Below are positions 5,227 to 6,919 of a DNA stretch of 6,919 nt, in pieces (positions within the stretch are counted from its first letter, which is position 1; the number at the start of each line of letters is the position of its first letter). The DNA lies in the NCBI GenBank assembly GCA_021828525.1, contig JAJZGM010000064.1, positions 1 to 6,919 on the forward strand, in the 5' to 3' direction. A program made the translations under genes and the position numbers. The notes below the pieces were generated by a model. That model ran no database searches. It was not told the DNA's origin and worked only from the letters and a program-made list of their open reading frames with translations. Source of the stretch: Nitrospirota bacterium. GTDB taxonomy: Bacteria; Nitrospirota; Leptospirillia; Leptospirillales; Leptospirillaceae.

Positions 5227-5312
5227 GGTCGGATACGATTTCCTTAAAGGGGGATCCCTCTCCCCGATTTCTCAATTCCAGGCGCTGGCTTCATCAAGAA
5301 AGGTCGGAAATC

Positions 5313-5696
5313 ATGGGTTTCTCGGTTTCGGTCAAGCGGACATTTGCCGCTTCCCACCGGATCGATGGATATCCGGGACTCTGTGCCCGGCTTCATGGCC
5401 ACAACTGGACCATCGAAGCGGTCTTTGCGACAGACCGGCTAAACAACCTTGGCATGGCGGTGGACTTCCATGAGATCGAACGGCGCCTTGATCCGCTTCT
5501 TCTCGAAGTGGATCATACCCACCTGAACGACCACCCCTTTTTTTCCGACAAAAGCACGACCGCCGAGAATATCGCCCTCTTCTTCTATCGAAGACTTTCC
5601 TCCTCGCTGGACAGGGAAAAGGCGGAGGGACTCAAGCTCTGCCAGGTCTCCGTCTGGGAGATGGAGGGCTACCGCGCAACCTACGAGGAGACCTGA
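5313..5696 (+). CDS. queD: 6-carboxy-5,6,7,8-tetrahydropterin synthase QueD
   Basis: QueD converts 7,8-dihydroneopterin triphosphate to 6-carboxytetrahydropterin, an early step of the 7-deazaguanine (queuosine) pathway in the cytoplasm. The 127-residue protein is a full-length PTPS-family member. Zinc ligands His15 (AASHRI), His28 and His30 (LHGHNW) are present. So are the catalytic Cys24, the D67-H68 pair of DHTHLND (67-73), TTAENIA (82-88) and Glu116 in VWEMEGYRATYE. The C-x3-HGHN spacing is that of bacterial QueD and not of mammalian-type PTPS. The ribosome site is modest (AAAGG about 9 bases before the ATG). The gene has its own promoter and shares one base with the ABC gene that follows. 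No queC, queE or queF is in view. Confidence 0.92.
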   Translation: MGFSVSVKRTFAASHRIDGYPGLCARLHGHNWTIEAVFATDRLNNLGMAVDFHEIERRLDPLLLEVDHTHLNDHPFFSDKSTTAENIALFFYRRLSSSLDREKAEGLKLCQVSVWEMEGYRATYEET

Positions 5697-6715
5697 TGGC
5701 CGAGGGGGAGGACAGGACGCTCCTTGAGGTCCGTCATCTTTCGGTCCTGATCGAGACCCGCGAAGGGATGATCCGGCCGGTTTCGGATGTCTCCTTCGCC
5801 ATCGGGCGGGGCGAGGCGGTGGCCCTTGTGGGGGAATCGGGATCCGGAAAGACCCTGACGGGACTGTCTGTCCTCTGCCTCTTTCCGCCCGGGGCAACCG
5901 TTCCTTCCGGAGAGATCCTCTTCGAGGGGCAGGATCTTTTAAGGCTTGATGCTGCGGCCCTCAGAATGATCCGGGGACAACGGATCTCCATGATCTTCCA
6001 GGAGCCCCAGAGCGCGCTCAATCCTGTTTTGACCATCGGGACCCAGATAAGCGAGCTCTTCAAGAGCCATACCGACCTTTCCGACTCCCAGGTGAGGGAG
6101 AGGGTGACAGAACGCCTTCGTTCGGCCGGTCTTCCCGATCCGGAGCGGGTCTTCAAATCCTATCCCCACCAGCTTTCGGGGGGAATGCGACAACGCGTCA
6201 TGATCGCCATGGCGATCGCCCTCGACCCGCATCTGGTGATCGCGGACGAACCCACCACCGCCCTTGACCCGACAATCGCCCTTCAGATCCTGGCCCTCCT
6301 CTCCTCGATCCGGGAGAGCCGGACAAAGGGGCTTCTCTTCATTTCCCATGACCTGGCCCATGTGCGGAGGGTTTCGGACCGGGTGCTGGTGATGTATGCC
6401 GGACGGATCGTCGAGGACACTCCGGCCCCCCGCTTCTTCGGGAACGGTCCTCTCCACCCCTACAGCCGGGCCCTTCTCTCTTCGCGCCCGTCCGGAACGG
6501 GAGGGACCGGCCGGGAGACCCCGCTTCCGGCCATTCCGGGACAGGTCCCTCCCCTGTGGAACCTGCCCCCGGGATGCGCCTTCGCCCCCCGGTGTCCCCG
6601 TGCCGATGACCGGTGCCGGACCGATCAGCCTCCCTGGCAATCCGAAGGGGCGTCGGGGGCCCTTTGTTTCTATCCCGATCTCTCTTCCCCGGGAGCCCCC
6701 CAACATGTCGCCTGA
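5696..6715 (+). CDS. Peptide/nickel-type ABC transporter ATPase, DppD/OppD-like
   Basis: This 339-residue ATPase has every ABC motif: Walker A G46-ESGSGKT53, Q-loop FQEPQSALNP (101-110), signature LSGGMRQR (160-167), Walker B LVIADEPT (180-187), D-loop ALDP and H-loop ISH218D. The C-terminal extension is that of oligopeptide/dipeptide importers: HPYSRALLSSRP (254-265), then IPGQVPPLWNLPPGC and AFAPRC. Four cysteines (294, 300, 307 and 324) fall where some family members bind an iron-sulphur cluster. The protein would sit on the inner face of the cytoplasmic membrane with a partner ATPase and two permeases, powering uptake of oligopeptides or similar solutes. Its ATG overlaps the queD TGA, and GAGGAG lies 5 bases before it. 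No permease or binding protein is in the window. Confidence 0.93.
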   Translation: MAEGEDRTLLEVRHLSVLIETREGMIRPVSDVSFAIGRGEAVALVGESGSGKTLTGLSVLCLFPPGATVPSGEILFEGQDLLRLDAAALRMIRGQRISMIFQEPQSALNPVLTIGTQISELFKSHTDLSDSQVRERVTERLRSAGLPDPERVFKSYPHQLSGGMRQRVMIAMAIALDPHLVIADEPTTALDPTIALQILALLSSIRESRTKGLLFISHDLAHVRRVSDRVLVMYAGRIVEDTPAPRFFGNGPLHPYSRALLSSRPSGTGGTGRETPLPAIPGQVPPLWNLPPGCAFAPRCPRADDRCRTDQPPWQSEGASGALCFYPDLSSPGAPQHVA

Positions 6716-6919
6716 GACCTCTCCACTCCTGGAAACCCGAGGGCTTGTCCGGGAATTCGATCTTCCCGGCGGAGGGCTCTTCGGACGACGCAAGACCCTG
6801 ACCGCCGTCTCCGACGTCTCCTTTTCCATCGGACAGGGAGAGATCCTGGGGCTTGTCGGCGAGTCGGGATCCGGAAAGACCACCATCGGCCGCATGGTCA
6901 TGCGCCTTTTGGATCCGAC
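6705..6919 (+). CDS. Second peptide-type ABC ATPase, DppF/OppF-like, N-terminal part
   Basis: An ATG at 6705, 11 bases inside the preceding gene, opens a frame that stays open to the window end (71 codons). It reads as a typical DppF/OppF start: PLLETRGLVREF (7-18), a short linker with RRKTLTAVSDVSFSI (28-42), GEILGLVGESGSGKTT with Walker A at 52-59, then IGRMVMRLLDP. DppF-type subunits carry exactly this insert between the first strand and AVxxVSF, and pair with DppD-type subunits as a heterodimer. GGGAG upstream (6691-6695) may serve as ribosome site, with coupling from the overlap. The rest of the gene, and perhaps the permeases, lie beyond the window. Confidence 0.9.
   Translation, partial: MSPETSPLLETRGLVREFDLPGGGLFGRRKTLTAVSDVSFSIGQGEILGLVGESGSGKTTIGRMVMRLLDP

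Noticed and set aside
5227..5312. preQ1 riboswitch before queD
   Set aside because: I could not lay out a preQ1-I or preQ1-II pseudoknot. Only a GGGATCCC palindrome and a short C-rich run are present.
5939..6901. 320-codon minus-strand frame opposite the ABC ATPases
   Set aside because: It is a shadow of genes with all ABC motifs in place, and no protein-like features are seen in it.
1..6919. CRISPR arrays, insertion sequences, tRNA or rRNA genes, frameshifted genes
   Set aside because: There are no regularly spaced repeats, no transposase-like proteins or flanking inverted repeats, and no cloverleaf or rRNA signatures. All identified genes read through intact apart from the two cut by the window edges.

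Overview
The window is GC-rich and gene-dense, and reads as part of the chromosome of a Gram-negative bacterium: it encodes an outer-membrane-type beta-barrel protein, a lipoprotein and an oligopeptide-type ABC system. The gene content and protein style would fit a Nitrospirota relative such as Leptospirillum. That is an impression from the sequence alone, and nothing here fixes the taxon.

Left part (1-1209, minus strand): a secreted protein of 360 aa, best read as an outer-membrane beta-barrel, is followed 26 bp downstream by the first 33 codons of a lipoprotein with a clear lipobox. The two look like one operon. The barrel gene starts with TTG behind a perfect AAGGAG. About 115 bp upstream lies a Fur-box-like palindrome that overlaps the -10 of a good sigma70 promoter, so the operon is probably iron-responsive.

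Middle (1210-1990): a 331 bp divergent intergenic region holds the Fur box, candidate promoters and short repeats. It is followed by a small two-helix membrane protein of DUF202 type.

Right part (1991-6919, plus strand): thiG (thiazole synthase), a ThiE/TenI-family protein, an M23 (LytM-type) peptidase homologue and thiD (HMP/HMP-P kinase) are joined by start/stop overlaps of 1 to 8 bases and form one thiamine-centred operon. ThiG makes the thiazole moiety. The TenI/ThiE protein should act on the thiazole product or join it to the pyrimidine. ThiD phosphorylates the pyrimidine. The M23 protein is a puzzling insertion, and its HxH motif has become VxH. After thiD there is a hairpin and then a promoter with an extended -10. 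Next comes queD (6-carboxytetrahydropterin synthase, queuosine/7-deazaguanine pathway), coupled to two peptide/nickel-type ABC ATPase genes (DppD/OppD-like, then DppF/OppF-like and cut by the window end).

I see no mobile element, CRISPR array, tRNA or rRNA, and no clearly new multi-gene system. The most interesting points are the Fur site, the degenerate M23 motif inside the thi operon, and the loss of the expected Mg2+ ligands in the ThiE-family protein.
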